Part shown: one piece after another, positions 12,000 to 22,886 of the stretch
Layout: every line of letters starts with the position of its first letter
Position numbering within the stretch: the stretch's first letter is position 1
NCBI GenBank assembly: GCA_028752905.1
Contig: JAQNBH010000015.1
Location: 13,654,036-13,718,035, forward strand
Origin: Cladorhizidae sp. MBARI D1340-BT2
Taxonomy: Eukaryota; Porifera; Demospongiae; Poecilosclerida; Cladorhizidae
Direction of reading: 5' to 3'
Length of the DNA: 64,000 nt
Position numbers and translations under genes: made by a program
The notes under the pieces: generated by a model
Seen by the model: the letters and a program-made list of their open reading frames with translations, nothing else
Told to the model about the DNA's origin: nothing
The model's database searches: none

Positions 12000-13350
12000 C
12001 AATCTGTTTCGTGTGGTAGCTTTCTTGCATAATCCCAGTGGTTCTTTTAGGATTTATGTAGGGGGGGGAGGGGGGGTCAGGGTTTATGAAATTATGAGGG
12101 AAGACTTGTGACAATTACTTGCGAAAAATTATTAATGATACTCTTATGCAAGTCATTTCCAAGGACACGGGGGGGGGGGGGGGGGGGGGCAGGGGAGCAG
12201 ATCCAGGGAGGAAGAGTCCGACCCCCTTCCCCCCGAAAGAAACAGTGTCATTTCCCTTTTATGAAACACCTTTATATACATCTTCTTGTTCAGCTCTTTC
12301 TCTATGTCCTTGAAAGTGTCGTTTTCATTGGTATGTTGAAAGTCTAACTTCCAGCTTTCTCTTCCGTGTGTCACTCTTCTTTTCTCTTGACCTTTGGCAT
12401 GCCTCCAACCACGTCACAAGGCAGGCTTAAACTTATAAACATTCCTATCTTCATACTGGTGGCAGACACGCCGCTACTGGGAGTGGTCTGCAGCGACGGT
12501 CACATCTACTGTCACGACAACCGCAAAGAAGCTTCTTTGACAACCTTGGCTTGTTACAATTGGTGTGCCAGTGAGCTCCTCTTGTTGGACTGCACAGATA
12601 ATGAGCAAGAATTGCCTATAATCTTCTACTCATAAATATGGACAATGTTGACCTCAATTCTTTATTGGTTAATTGTACGCCACTCAATATCCCTGGTGGC
12701 CATCAGACCATGATGCACAGCACCAGCTGTTCTCTTCTCCCCTGCCTCTCCCAATATCAAACCAGACAAATGTAAAAACAGCGGTGATGGTGATCTCCGA
12801 ACTGGTGGACGGGTACGAGCTTGTTTTCTAATGAACGTTGGAAACCATCTCCTCTTGACGGCCACCGATGATTAGACAGTTAGGTAGTTGTCGTCTGTAG
12901 GTTAGCAAGCCACTGTACGGCTGGATTGCTAAGCCATCTGGTAAAGGATCAATTGAAAGACAAGCACGCAACAACCGAGATGCTTGTGTAATCCGTGTTC
13001 ATGGTACAGTTATATATACACGTTTTTTTTTTTTACACAAGTTCCATTTTTTAAAAATTTTATTATTAGTTTATTTTTGTATGTGGTTATTGGCCATCAT
13101 GAGGCAAGATTAGACATGGTGTGTGTGTGTGCATTTTGTCCAATGCATAGGGTCTTGCATATTGGGAGTGCGTATAGACCAGATGCCATGGCACAGCTGC
13201 ACTTGGTGATGCATTTCATGCCTACTTTGCATTGATTTGATTCCGCACTGGCTTCTTCCAACTGTGCTCGACATCCCAAGTATAGAAGACCCATGATGAA
13301 AGTGAAAGCCATGGCAAACTTGTATGCACTTCAGAAGTAGTGACAGTCAT
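12000..13350. other. Unique sequence with poly-G tract, no firm gene
   Basis: Contains a run of 21 G at 12169-12189 and the beta-propeller-like segment listed separately. A T-rich patch lies near 13020-13060. No other exon is supported. Confidence 0.45.
12454..12635 (+). CDS. Possible orphan exon, beta-propeller-blade-like peptide
   Basis: An open segment preceded by an AG (TGGTGGCAG at about 12457-12465) encodes PLLGVVCSDGHIYCHDNRKE. The pattern of hydrophobic strand, SDG turn, second strand and Asp-x-Arg resembles one blade of a WD40 or PQQ-type propeller. It does not fit the missing upstream part of the DNAAF10 gene: the residues before that gene's first visible exon should end in an Asn-Gly pair. 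No partner exon was found nearby. It could be a stray exon of an unknown gene, a pseudogene fragment, or chance. Confidence 0.25.
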
Positions 13351-16300
13351 CCTCAAGGGGGGAGTATACTAATTTGTGATTTTCAAAACATAAACAAATG
13401 TTTAAAAAACGTCATAACTAATTAATGCTTAATCCATTTTCGAAGATTATGGTCTCAAAATGTTGCCCATTCTATGTGCTTTTCAATGACATTAGAAGAG
13501 TGGCGTTGCAATATAACTATGGATGAAATATAGGCAAAACCACAAAGGTCCTTTATAAACACTCTTGTACCCCAACCACAGGTCTTCAACACTTGCCATT
13601 TATGGTGATATTAGAGTGATCATAGATTCTTGGATTTTTTTTTAAATTCTCCCCCCCCCCCCGAATATCCCAATTTTTATTTTTAGGCTGTCAGACTTGA
13701 CTATATCTCATCAGAAAATGACTGGATGGGGAAGAGCTTTCATAATATATACAAATTATTTACTATGGACAAAAATTGAATGAGTTACACGGTTTTATGT
13801 GATGTCACTACATGAAAATTACACTTTCATAATAAATCAGTTTGCTAAAACAACATGAATGACGAGTCATTTCATGATAAATTGAGTATATGAGTCAGTT
13901 TTGGGTTCAGCACTGTAAGTACAAGCATCATCATCACCCCAAACCAGCAAGAGATGCCAAAGATCCTCCATGGGGTAGAGCTCGCTCAATCAAACCCTCC
14001 ATGTTCATAAGTTACCTCCTCTACAGTTATAAGCTCGCGTTCATATTTCAACCTAGCAATTCTCTGTTTGCATCTCCTTTCCTTCTCCCACAGAGAATCA
14101 TTTAGCTTAGACTTATAAAGCCTTGAGCTACATATCTTCACTTGCAAACACTCGGGCACAGAATGGACTAGGCTGTGCTTGCCCTAGTTGTTCCAATATG
14201 GGCAGTAGCGAGCACTTACCCTCATTGAACGTACGCACAGCCAGGTGAATAGCCACCTGCACCGAGGTGGGAGAACAAAAGTCAGATTTGCTACAATTGT
14301 TCCAAATGAGAGCATTGAAGGACTGATTTTGGTTTTGTGTGGGACCGTGCACACAATGAGCTAGAAGGGTACGTTCACAAAACGTGCCCCACTCGATTTT
14401 GATGATCGGCGCGAGATGAGGGGGTATGAGTGGTGGTTTGTCAGGGGGATCGTCCAAATTGTCCTCAAGTACAGCACGATTATACCAACACCAGGTACCT
14501 GGGTCAGTAGGGCAGTAATCATGCTGTGGATGAGCACGAGGGATAAAAAGAAGCAGTCACGCACCATCTCATCTAAATTGGCGACATTGTGCCTAATATT
14601 ATTTCCATAATATTTCTGAAGCTTACATATTAACGCATCAGTAAGACCCCCTAAGTGCAGGCAGATCTTTCAGCTTAGCTTCAGCGGAACGCAAAACATC
14701 CAATTTTGTATCAACTTCATGCTACTCAGAGATTTCACTCGAGTCCTCAAGAGTACCCCTTGTGACCATTGCTGAACATCCCTTTGGGAGCCCCCTCTAG
14801 AACACTGACTACGTCTCTGTGCAGCTAGCTTGCATTTAGCTATTGCAAGGTCATCTTTGGCAGCTTTTATAGCTGCCCTGGCGTCTTTCAGAAGGGGTGC
14901 AAATCGGAGTCCTTAGCTTACGAAGGTGCGTGCCTACGTGCTTCTGAACATGTCCTACACGCTCATGTTTCACAATCTGAATTTCTCCATAGACCTTTTC
15001 AGCATTCAACTTTGTGTCGCCATCACTGATGACCGCTTTATACCTAAGGTTGTACTTCGAAATAGGCCTTGAAAAGGGTTTCGTAGCACAGGCGACCTCC
15101 ATTGGTGTAAGGGTGCAGTGATCCTTATGCTCCTCATATCACTGCTCATACTCGGGACCTTCGTCGGGCCCTTTGTATAATTTGCAACCCGAACAGTACT
15201 TACTAAGTAACTCCATATCGAGGACTTCCCCAGTTACCCAGGACATGACAACACCAACACCATACAATGCGGTAAAACCACGTTTGGACCGACCAAGTAC
15301 CGTCATAAGTGATGGTAATGTCCAAAAGCTCACTGGGGCCGACATTGTACTCAGCACGTAAACAATGCCACAGCACCTAAATGGTCTTGACGGACACTCT
15401 CACCCAAAACACGACAGACGTGCTGGTTGTGTTCTGAGTAAGAGTTACCAGTCACTGGATAGGGCAAATCTAGAGCTGTAGCAAGTCCTGTCTTCCCTTT
15501 TCCCAGCAACCTACCTCCGAACACTGACTTGCTGTTCACACCCTTAGCCTCACTGCTGTATGGATCAGTAATGTTATATTCCCAGCTGCACCCATTACAT
15601 TCCAGAGACAACATTGTGACTAACCCTCTTCGGTTACCTACACCTTCAGAAAGTCTAACACTTGAATTGCAAGTTGGACATTTCACAAAGTCAGCTATGT
15701 GGGGCAAGGTAGAAATGCTGACAATGCGATTGCCTGTACCCATACAATCTTCATCGAGTAGCTTGGCTTCACCAGCCCCCCACTAGGAACCTTCAATTTA
15801 CGCTCACTAGCAGTCTGAGAGCGTGTGATAACAGGAACAGATTCCACAGAGGTTGAAACAGACCCCACAGCAGTCTGCCTCAAGATTGAAGCAGATTCCC
15901 TACCAATCTGTCCCAGTCTTGATGCAGACTCCCCAACAATATGTCCCAAGATAGAAGCCGACTCACTTCCAATCTTCCCACTCATGAAACAGACTCCACA
16001 GCAATCTGCCCCAAGATTGAAGCAGACTCACTTCCAATCTGCCCCACTCTTGAAGCAGATTCCCTAGAAATTTGCCCCACACTTGAAGCAGACTCTCCAG
16101 CAATCTGCCCCACGCTTGAAACAGACTCCCCAGCAATCTGCCTCATGCTTGACACAGGCTCCCCAGCAGCCTGCCCCAAGCCAACAAGTTCAACGCTCGC
16201 ATGCAAAAGGCCAGCCTCACCAGCAGACTGACCTGTTCTAGCTGGTACTTGGGAAGGACCTACTACGGACTCGCTACTAGTCCGAACCAGAGGGTTTGCC

Positions 16301-16540
16301 GTGGCGAAGAACCAGCATCATTCGTGTCTTCAGCTTCTATTCTCACCTTCTTCACTGGCTGTACCCCGTGGAAGACTTTAGGTATCTTCTTCTGACGACA
16401 ACCGGAACGCTGCATGATAGTAGCTTTAGAATTGCACTAGAATCACACAAGGTTCGATCAAAGTTGGGAACTGAGCAAGAACAACGTGGCGTGCAAGGAG
16501 CAGACTTTTATACCCCCCCCCCCCCCCTTTGTGCAGATAG
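13351..16540 (-). mobile_element. Decayed Mutator-like transposon, tentative ends
   Basis: The transposase remnant (13986-16415, minus) lies between two similar inverted ends. The left end begins AAGGGGGGAGTATACT (about 13356). The right end, read on the minus strand, begins AAAGGGGGGG followed by TATAAAAG (about 16508-16530). The match is short and interrupted by the homopolymer, and I could not identify a target-site duplication, so the exact ends are tentative. The element is about 3.2 kb and non-functional. Confidence 0.55.
13986..16415 (-). pseudogene. Mutator-like transposase, frameshifted
   Basis: Read from 16415 downwards, the N-terminus starts MQRSGCRQKKIPKVFHGVQP, a plausible native start. 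A low-complexity segment of repeated GQIAGESASSV-like 11-residue units follows (33-bp DNA repeat, about 15840-16190). Next comes GTGNRIVSISTLPHIADFVK with a CxxC pair (KCPTCNSSV) and the block FGGRLLGKGKTGL. A strand-rich core reads DITITYDGTWS, a frameshift, then KRGFTALYGVGVVMSWVTGE. Further on are NLRYKAVISDGDTKLNAE, GHVQKHVGTHLRKL and the C-terminal GPTQNQNQSFNALIWN. This order matches the Mutator-like transposase family abundant in marine invertebrate genomes (family assignment from memory). Several frameshifts separate the blocks (near 15720, 15290, 14930, 14560 and 14130). The last block, KRCKQRIARLKYEREL, ends at a stop at 13986-13988. It cannot make an intact transposase. Confidence 0.88.
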
Positions 16541-16875
16541 CGTGGAAATGACGGAATAGCACTGAGCGATATTTTAGCCAAGTTTCAAGTCTTGGCCATG
16601 AACGGTCCAACTTACTGCGTTATTCAGGCTTCTTCTTGTTCATCGTGAAGAGGTGTGCGATGAAATAAGAGGATAAAAAGTATCATAACTCAAGAATGGT
16701 TGACAATAAAATGTTGAAACTTGAAATGCAGTTAGTATAATATATAGTGAAGGTATAGAATGATGGGGGCGAAGGGGAAAAAAAGAAGAAGAAAATTGCT
16801 GTACTCCCCCCTCAATGGATGGCCATGTGCATGTCGCGCTTGGAAAACCAGTCCTATGGTAACACAGCAAGCATG
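16541..16875. other. Short unique spacer
   Basis: Unique sequence between the transposon end and the 21-bp array; nothing recognised. Confidence 0.5.
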
Positions 16876-18028
16876 ACGTTGAGTGGCATGGGCCTGACAT
16901 TGAGTGGCATGGGCCTGACGTTGAGTGGTGTGATGTTGGGTGGTGTGGGCCTGACGTTGAGTCGCGTGGGTCTGACGTTGAGTGGCGTGGGCCTGGCATT
17001 GAGTGGTGTTGAGTGGCGTAGGCCTGGCATTGAGTGTTGTAGGCCTGGCATTGAGTGGTGTAGGCCTGGCATTGAGTGGCGTAGGCCTGGCATTGAGTGG
17101 TGTAGGCCTGGCATTGAGTGGCGTGGGCCTGGCATTGAGTGGCGTGGGCCTGGCATTGAGTGGCGTAGGCCTGGCATTGAGTGGCGTAGGCCTGGCATTG
17201 AGTGGTGTAGGCCTGGCATTGAGTGGTGTAGGCCTGGTGTTGAGTGGTGTTGAGTGGTGTAGGCCTGGCATTGAGTGGTGTTGAGTGGTGTAGGCCTGGT
17301 GTTGAGTGGTAGGCCTGGTGTTGAGTGGTGTAGGCCTGGCATTGAGTGGTGTAGGCCTGGTGTTGAGTGGTGTAGGCCTGGTGTTGAGTGGTGTAGGCCT
17401 GGTGTTGAGTGGTGTAGGCCTGGCATTGAGTGGTGTTGAGTGGTTTAGGCCTGGTGTTGAGTGGTGTAGGCCTGGTATTGAGTGGTGTAGGCCTGGTATT
17501 GAGTGGCGTAGGCCTGGCATTGAGTGGCGTAGGCCTGGCATTGAGTGGTGTAGGCCTGGCATTGAGTGGTGTAGGCCTGGCATTGAGTGGTGTAGGCCTG
17601 GTGTTGAGTGGTGTAGGCCTGGCATTGAGTGGCGTGGGCCTGGCATTGAGTGGCGTGGGCCTGGCATTGAGTGGCGTAGGCCTGGCATTGAGTAGTGTAG
17701 GCCTGGCATTGAGTGGCGTAGGCCTGGCATTGAGTGGTGTAGGCCTGGCATTGAGTGTTGTAGGCCTGGTGTTGAGTGGTGTAGGCCTGGCATTGAGTGG
17801 TGTAGGCCTGGCATTGAGTGATGTGGGCATGATGTTGAGTGGTGTGGGCCTGATGTTGAGTGGTGTAGGCCTGGTGTTGAGTGGTGTAGGCCTGGTATTG
17901 AGTGGTGTGGGCCTGATGTTGAGTGATGTAGGCCTGGTGTTGAGTGGTGTAGGCCTGGCATTGAGTGGTGTGGGCCTGATGTTGAGTGGTGTAGGCCTGG
18001 CATTGAATGGCATGGCCCTGATGTTGAG
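16876..18028. repeat. 21-bp minisatellite, about 55 copies
   Basis: Units are versions of TTGAGTGGTGTAGGCCTGGC plus A or a T-containing variant. Some junctions carry a partial duplication (GTTGAGTGGTGTTGAGTGG). Because 21 is a multiple of three and few units contain stops, long frames stay open on both strands: about 457 and 458 codons on the minus strand, up to 217 on the plus strand. These encode 7-residue repeats such as HSMPGLH or LNARPTP. Openness in most frames at once is what a stop-poor repeat predicts and is not evidence of a gene. Confidence 0.95.
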
Positions 18029-18344
18029 AGAACATAATGGTTTTGCAAAAGTACAGCAACAGCCGAAAATGCAATTGATCTAGTACAGGTATCATACATC
18101 TCAGCCAATCAGATTGTGGTGTCGGTATTCTTACAGCATCTCATAAACACCTGGTTGTGCTCACCAGGAGGATATTCTGTCTCGTCGGGCCTGTACGAGA
18201 CATTTGATCTGCCTGATGAACATTGGAGAGTTGGATCAACTGGCAGACTAGACGTTAGCATTTGCCATGGCCAATTAAACACTTGCAAGACTACTGCTGG
18301 GGCTGCATATATTGACACTAGTCCAAGAATAATCCTTAGACAAG

Positions 18345-18563
18345 CCCTAGTATTATCCCTAGCCCTAGTCTTAGTGTTATCTCTAGCCCTAGTATTATCT
18401 CTAGCCCTAGTATTATCCCTAGCTCTAGTGTTATCCCTAGCCCTAGTATTATCCCTAGCTCTAGTATTATCCCTAGCTCTAGTATTATCCCTAGCCCTAG
18501 TATTATCCATAGCCCTAGTATTATCCCTAGCCCTAGTATTATCCCTAGCCCTAGTATTATCAC
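18345..18563. repeat. 18-bp telomere-like minisatellite
   Basis: About 12 units of TATTATCCCTAGCCCTAG with occasional AGCTCTAG variants. It contains CCCTAG doublets like the tract at 1579-1617. Confidence 0.92.
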
Positions 18564-19997
18564 TTAGTACCACCCTTGGCAGGCATCTAGGTATATATAT
18601 AAATAATTATTATGTAAACTACTTTTGTACATTTTCGTTCCACAAAAATAATTTACAGCATATGTCTTCCATGCATCAATAGAGAAAGCAGGCATGACAT
18701 GTAGGATGTCTATAATGCACTATCTGTTGATTTGGCACTGGTCGTAGCACTTGCCCTATTTTTCCCTGGCTGGTTAATTGGTTGCGAGTTTATAAATAAT
18801 TAGCCATCTAGTCTGATTTTTGTAAATTGGGTCTGAGTAGTGATCTGTATTCACACTGAGAAACAAACAAGGTGTAGGAATCAAGCACACACCAAATGTT
18901 TGCTGCAAGATTGTTTTAAAGTAAGATGCCAATTATTTTTATGGGTAAGAATCTATTCATTTTTGCTTGCTTGGTTGGAGTGAGATGGTCAGAAGTGATT
19001 TCCAAGCCATTTGAAGTGGTTGAGGGCTGCTGGCTAGTGGCTCCTCAATCATCTGAAGTGGCAGCAGAGTCCATAGTAGTGTAGCAGCATGGCCCCCCAC
19101 AATTATGATGAAGGTATCAACTTTGGCACAGATGTAGAATAATGCATGAAAAGCAGGGGTTCGTACGGGATGGGTACTCCAAAGTTTGACATTGATGCAG
19201 AGGGAATGCCCCTCCCCCTTTTTTAATAGATGCTCCGAGATGATTCTGAGGCATTCTGGAAGTACTTAGAGCCCTTCTAAAGAAATTAGCACATGCACAG
19301 AACATTCTAGACAGCCACCTGGCCGACAAACATATTCACAGTTCTTCCCAGAAAGTGTGTGTGCTGAGTCTAGTGGAGAATCAGCTGTTGCTGTTGGTTC
19401 ATTTTGGTTGTGAAATCCTTGGGGGGGGGGGGGGGGGGGGGGTTTATGAACTATGAACCCCTGAAAATATGGAACCACTAGAAACTTGACTGCTTGGGCG
19501 TTACATTAAATTTCAAGATGGCCGCCATTCAGGGCCATAAATTTCAAGATGGCCGTCATTCAGGGAGAACTAATATCATTATTTCTGAATCTTTTATGCT
19601 ACAGATTTCATTCCAGTGTCTAAATAGACATAACTCCTTCTGTCACTCTGCATTTCTTTGTGACGCTCACACAGAGAACCCAGCGGAGGTTGGGACCAGG
19701 GGAAGAACATAGGCAAGGTTTTGGTCCCATAAGCCACACACCTGTCTATGCCATGCCCCCAAAGCAGTCCCTTTCTGTCTTGTGTTTCTTTGTCCTCAAC
19801 GAGTGCTCGCACAGAGGACCCAGGGAGGAATAGGGGTAACGTCTGTGGTTGGCTTTTACGTGCAAAATGTGTATTAGATCACCGCAGGCACTAGCCATGA
19901 AGACTGTTTTTCAGCGTAAATAAATAAATTAAATTGTAAAAATCATTTATTTAAAAATTTAAATAAATTGCATTGAACAACCGAAAATGTAAACTCG
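18564..19997. other. Non-coding, poly-G tract
   Basis: Contains a 22-G run at 19421-19442 and a twice-repeated AATTTCAAGATGGCCGCCAT-like motif near 19508-19560. No exon is recognised. Confidence 0.45.
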
Positions 19998-20051
19998 TAC
20001 AATGACATTCTCAATAATCAACTTAAAATCTACTCTCTCAACGTTTCGGCC
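19998..20051 (+). mobile_element. Hairpin MITE, copy C (left arm only)
   Basis: ACATTCTCAATAATCAACTT, then an ACTCTCTCAACGTTTCGGCC block. This is the standard left arm; it runs directly into the 31-bp satellite made of the MITE centre. No right arm follows: the satellite abuts the decayed gene at about 20700. Confidence 0.8.
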
Positions 20052-20699
20052 AGTTGCTCTAGCCTTCATCAGGAATAAGACCTGATGCTCTAGCCTTCAT
20101 CAGGAATAAGACTAGATGCTCTAGCCTTCATCAGGAATAAGACCTGATGCTCTAGCCTTCATCAGGAATAAGACTAGATGCTCTAGCCTTCATCAGGAAT
20201 AAGACTAGATGCTCCAGCCTTCATCAGGGATAAGACTAGATGCTCCAGCCTTCATCAGGAATAAGACTAGATGTTCTAGCCTTCATCAGGAGAATAAGAC
20301 TAGATGCTCTAGCCTTCATCAGGAATAAGACTAGATGCTCTAGCCTTCATCAGGAATAAGACTAGATGCTCCAGCCTTCATCAGGAATAAGACTAGATGC
20401 TCTAAGGATCTAGCCTTCATCAGGAATAAGACTAGATGCTCTAGCCTTCATCAGGAATAGGACTAGATGATCTAGCCTTCATCAGGAATAAGACTAGATC
20501 CTCTAGCCTTCATCAGGAATAAGACTAGATGATCTAGCCTTCATCAGGAATAAGACTAGATGCTCTAGCCTTCATCAGGAATAAGACTAGATGCTCTAGC
20601 CTTCATCAGGAATAAGACTAGATGCTCTAGCCTTCATCAGGAATAAGACTAGATGCTCTGGACTTCATCAGGAATAAGACTAGATGCTCTAGCCTTCAT
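20052..20699 (-). repeat. 31-bp satellite expanded from the MITE centre
   Basis: About 21 units of CTAGCCTTCATCAGGAATAA followed by GACTAGATGCT. Read on the minus strand this is TTATTCCTGATGAAGGCTAG, the same core as the 7207-7708 array. Here the unit is 31 bp instead of 35 bp and lies in the opposite orientation. Confidence 0.93.
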
Positions 20700-21042
20700 C
20701 TGCAGTTCATTACACTTGGCCTCCACTTTTGTTGGGTTTTGAACTCCGTCATGACTTTTTTACGCATACTCTTGTCACCACAGTGCTTCCTGCAGGAGAT
20801 GAGCTCGTAACATGCCTTGGTCACTTCAGGGACAGTAAGGTCCAGAGTGGTTCCATCTCATCTCTGACTTCACCCAAAACCCAGTTAGCAGGCTGACGAA
20901 TGCGACCGTATCCTCCCCCCCCAATCCTGGTATGCCTGCCTGGTAAGCAGCTTTCCTGTTGTACTGCTCCAGAGCTGATGGGATAGTCAGGATATCTTGC
21001 TTTTCTTGAGGTGAGTTTCTTCCTCGGCAAGTTTGTCAACAG

Positions 21043-21705
21043 GACATCATCAGGCGGCAGCTCACCTGGAGTGGAAGCAAGCCTGAGGAAGGCATCTGGC
21101 GGCAGCTCTCCTGGAGTGGAAGCAAGCCTGAGGAAGGCATCAGGCGGCAGCTCACCTTGAATGGAAGCAAGCCTGAGGAAGGCATCAGGTGGCAGCTCAC
21201 CTGGAGTGGAAGCAAGCCTGAGGAAGGCATTAGCAGTAGCTCACCTGGAGTGGAAGGCATCAGGCGGCAGCTCACCTGGAGTGGAAGCAAGCCTGAGGAA
21301 GGCATCAGGCACCAGCTCACCTGGAGTGGAAGCAAGCCTGAGGAAGGCATCAGGCGGCAGCTCACTTGGAGTGGAAGCAAGCCTGAGGAAGGCATCAGGC
21401 GGCAGCTCACCTGGAGTGGAAGCAAGCCTGAGGAAGGCATCAGGCGGCAGCTCACCTGGAGTGGAAGCAAGCCTGAGGAAGGCATCAGGCGGCAGCTCAC
21501 TTGGAGTGGAAGCAAGCCTGAGGAAGGCATCAGGCGGCAGCTCACCTGGAGTGGAAGCAAGCCTGAGGAAGGCATCAGGCGGCAGCTCACCTGGAGTGGA
21601 AGCAAGCCTGAGGAAGGCATCTGGCGGCAGCTCACCTGGAGTGGAAGCAAGCCGCATCTGGCGGCAGCTCACCTGGAGTGGAAGCAAGCCTGAGGAAGGC
21701 AGCTT
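21043..21705 (-). repeat. 45-bp in-frame minisatellite (LASTPGELPPDAFLR unit)
   Basis: About 14 units containing GGCGGCAGCTCACCTGGAGT, then GGAAGCAAGCCTGAGGAAGGCATCA on the plus strand. In minus-strand coding sense each unit is 15 codons, RLASTPGELPPDAFL. In the decayed gene this lies where related proteins carry a single copy of an LAS-x-PGE motif, so the array was seeded by one coding block. One unit is shortened near 21235-21255 and another near 21648-21660. Confidence 0.92.
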
Positions 21706-22886
21706 GTCACTTCCGGGAATGTATTTTACGTGTCCCAGACTGCCATCTTGCTATGACCTGCAAAAGCAAGTGGTTCATGTTACATCCTGTTATTGGATGA
21801 AACATGGTGGAGCTCTTGACCTCACGGGTACCAGAGCCTTTGCAATCCAATGTGCTACTACGCAGAGAAAAGTTGTACCTTAGCCAAATGCAAGCCATAA
21901 TTTCTCTAGTACCTCACACAGTTCATGTGCTAGAGCACCTGCAAGAGTGACAGCATCTGTGTCCATGTCGAATGAGTATTCACTGGAGACCACACTCCAA
22001 GATCATTGTGCTGGTGTCAGGCTTCTTCATAGAAGCATGGGTCCAAGTTGACAGTGTCTTCCTTGGGTGGAGCAGTTAGTGCCTGCTCTTAGTCTGACCT
22101 CTTTGCCGACCAATTGTGTAGCCTCTTCTGACAGGAAGCTGAAGAGTTCATCCTTATTGTCGGAGTTCTGCTAGGTAGAGGAGAAGAGGCTGTGGCGAGT
22201 CCTCAAATGCCTCTTGCCATGGCTACTACCTCTTGCAGCTGCTTTCAGGCTCCCAGACTTGAAGTAGCCATCCCACGCCAGGTCAAAATGAGTTCGATGC
22301 TCAAGCTGTGATTCAATATAGGCAATGAACACAGCTGTGCTGTATTCTTGACATATCCTGCTATATCCTAGCTTCAACATCTGCACAACAGCAGACCCCT
22401 CAAGAATGATGGAGGTGACATGTGGAGCCATCAGTGGTCTTGGCCAGCTGTAAGGATGTGAATAAGTGGCCCTTCTTGCTTAAAGCACAGTTTCCCTTCA
22501 CTGGAGAATGTTGATCAGATGGATTGGCCCAATTCTCTCGTTTTCCCAAAGAAACAACTATCTCGGCATGAGAGGAAGTGGCCGTGGCATCATCAAAGCC
22601 TTGGTGATCCTCAGAGTGGCCTCCAGGTCGTTGGCCTGTGCCGCTCCTCTTGAATTGTATGTGCAGGTCCATTGATCTCATTCAGCAGAATCACGTTCTC
22701 CTTAGAAAAGCTTTTCAACACCCAAATGGTGCTCCAAACACCCTCCATTACACTTTCTGAGGCTTTTGGAGCATTACCCTCCATAACCCCGAAACCTCAA
22801 CTCAAAAGAGTCCACAGTGTTCCTTTGTGAATTCTAGCTACTCTTACTCGTGCTTGGAGTCTCTGATTTTGTAGAGCTGAAGAGTG

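Noticed and set aside
10036..12114. Minus-strand frames encoding FNAWLGSFKG repeats as a possible repeat protein
   Set aside because: The 59-bp unit shifts frame at each unit; frames survive only through variant units.
12454..12635. Missing upstream exon of DNAAF10
   Set aside because: The exon before VCSIQFD should end in an Asn-Gly pair preceded by a WET-like stretch; this segment does not, and its continuation does not match.
16640..18108. Very long open frames (about 457 and 458 codons, minus; 217, plus)
   Set aside because: They come from a stop-poor 21-bp repeat open in several frames at once; no start context, splice sites or family resemblance.
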